Source: Myxococcales bacterium
GTDB lineage: Bacteria; Myxococcota_A; Polyangia; Nannocystales; Nannocystaceae
DNA length: 64,000 nucleotides
Direction of reading: 5' to 3'
Assembly: GCA_014240065.1 (NCBI GenBank)
Contig: JAAZXR010000019.1
Span: forward strand, 1-64,000
Part shown: positions 63,391 to 64,000 of the stretch, piece by piece
Layout of the letters: the number at the start of each line of letters is the position of its first letter
Numbering within the stretch: position 1 is the stretch's first letter
Notes under the pieces: model-generated
Told to the model about the DNA's origin: nothing
What the model saw: only the letters and a program-made list of their open reading frames with translations
Database searches by the model: none
Translations under genes and position numbers: made by a program

Positions 63391-63807
63391 CTAACGAGAG
63401 GTCAGCTCCTCTCGGTGGTCGATGGCGTCCTCGATCTCGCTGATCTCGTCGGCTTCAACGGTGCCGTACAGGCGCTTGATATTCATGATGATGGCCAAGG
63501 CGACGGACAGGGTGCTGACCCCGACCACGATCGCCGTGAGCATCAGGACGTGGGGGAGGGGGTTGTCGTAGGGGCCGGGGTCTTTGGCGAGCCCGCCTTG
63601 AATCGCCTGCCACACGGGGGCCCTCCCGGGCGTCCCGTCCGGGGCGTGATAGACCGACATGGTGATGTAAAACAAGAACACGCCGGTCTGAAAGAGCCCC
63701 AGCGAGATCACTTGCTTCACGAGGTTGCGCTTCGCGATCACGCCGTAGAAGCCGACCATCATGATCGCCACCGCGATCCAATAATTGAACAGCCCAAAGC
63801 TCGCCAT
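63391..63807 (-). CDS. mrpC: MrpC/NuoK-like antiporter subunit
   Basis: 138 aa. Three helices of the MrpC/NuoK type: FNYWIAVAIMMVGFYGVIAKR, NLVKQVISLGLFQTGVFLFYI and LPHVLMLTAIVVGVSTLSVALA. The middle helix lacks the Glu of NuoK, as MrpC members often do; the DNPLPHVLMLTAIVVG stretch is the typical MrpC mark. An extra loop between helices 2 and 3 (about 20 residues around APDGTPGRAPVWQ) and an acidic C-terminus are slight differences. Its ATG overlaps the upstream stop by one base (TGATG). Confidence 0.9.
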   Translation of the reverse strand: MASFGLFNYWIAVAIMMVGFYGVIAKRNLVKQVISLGLFQTGVFLFYITMSVYHAPDGTPGRAPVWQAIQGGLAKDPGPYDNPLPHVLMLTAIVVGVSTLSVALAIIMNIKRLYGTVEADEISEIEDAIDHREELTSR

Positions 63808-64000
63808 CAGTCGGTCACCTTCACGTTCTCGGGTCTGCCCCGCATGAATCGAGGCTCCGTGATCGTCACGTAGATCGTGATGAAGACGCTGGTGACTGTG
63901 ATGCCCACGCCGTACTCGACGAGGGTCATGCCCAGGGCCTCCCCCTCGGAGGGATGAGCAGGATTGAGCGCGGAGTAGTCCAGGAAGTTGCTCCCCATGA
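63807..64000 (-). CDS. mrpB: MrpB-like subunit, C-terminal part (cut by the window edge)
   Basis: The last 63 codons are seen; the frame stays open to the right edge, so the ATG at 63998 need not be the start. The segment EALGMTLVEYGVGITVTSVF matches the last helix of MrpB/MnhB (xxxFDxGVxxxVxGxVL), followed by a short cytoplasmic tail (RFMRGRPENVKV). It may be a separate MrpB or the B part of an MrpA-B fusion. It is the upstream neighbour of mrpC in a cluster that continues beyond the window. Confidence 0.7.
   Translation of the reverse strand, partial: MGSNFLDYSALNPAHPSEGEALGMTLVEYGVGITVTSVFITIYVTITEPRFMRGRPENVKVTD

Overview
The window comes from a high-GC bacterium, most likely a member of the Myxococcota or a close deltaproteobacterial relative. 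The evidence is the strong GC bias of coding sequence, a secreted trypsin ending in a MYXO-CTERM-like anchor, Gly-Asp-rich linkers on surface lipoproteins, DUF1501 and DUF5916 proteins, and frequent GTG starts with 4-bp GTGA/ATGA overlaps. No rRNA, tRNA, CRISPR array, insertion sequence or phage gene was seen; this looks like ordinary chromosome with several odd genes in it.

Layout. 1-7.4 kb: envelope proteins (a thioredoxin-fold-like lipoprotein, a membrane protein, a helical secreted protein, and a three-gene exported unit of Gly-Asp lipoprotein, Tat-exported DUF1501 protein and CxxCH lipoprotein). 7.5-13 kb: panB-panC, an acyl-CoA synthetase, a phosphopantetheinyl transferase and a substrate-binding-type protein with no signal peptide. 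13-18.4 kb: a DUF5916 outer-membrane protein, a DUF692 oxidase with its partner, and a class-I amidotransferase-type hydrolase. 18.4-24.2 kb: M3 oligopeptidase, PlsC, methyltransferase, family-2 glycosyltransferase and Ca2+/Na+ exchanger. 24.2-34.5 kb: acyl-CoA dehydrogenase behind two palindromic operators, fumarase C, a CASTOR/POLLUX-like channel, the trypsin, enoyl-CoA hydratase and an amino-acid permease. 34.5-42.5 kb: a Cys-rich lipoprotein with manA, a Rieske/cytochrome b-c pair, a CobA-HemD-type reading frame split by one in-frame TGA, mnmG, a PilZ protein and a 777-bp gap. 42.5-49.9 kb: one translationally coupled run of Mpl-GNAT fusion followed by five membrane proteins in the order and style of nuoJ-K-L-M-N. 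49.9-58.1 kb: a PaaZ/BoxD-like aldehyde dehydrogenase, an LRDPF-repeat protein, an aconitase-family fusion with swapped domains, a BAX-inhibitor-1 protein, a lipoprotein, a TerB-like protein and a THUMP methyltransferase. 58.1-64 kb: an Mrp-type cation/proton antiporter cluster running off the right edge.

The most unusual feature is the 44.3-49.9 kb run. The genes keep the order and topology of the complex I membrane arm, yet in the K, M and N homologues the glutamates and lysines that carry protons are replaced (in the K homologue both essential Glu positions fall on Thr36 and Ile72 in a gap-free alignment). The Mrp cluster at the right end retains those residues and serves as an internal contrast. 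Other items worth attention are the Mpl-GNAT fusion, the TGA inside the CobA-HemD frame, the channel with an EF-hand-like loop just before its pore, the DUF692 pair with no precursor peptide nearby, and the double palindrome ahead of the acyl-CoA dehydrogenase.
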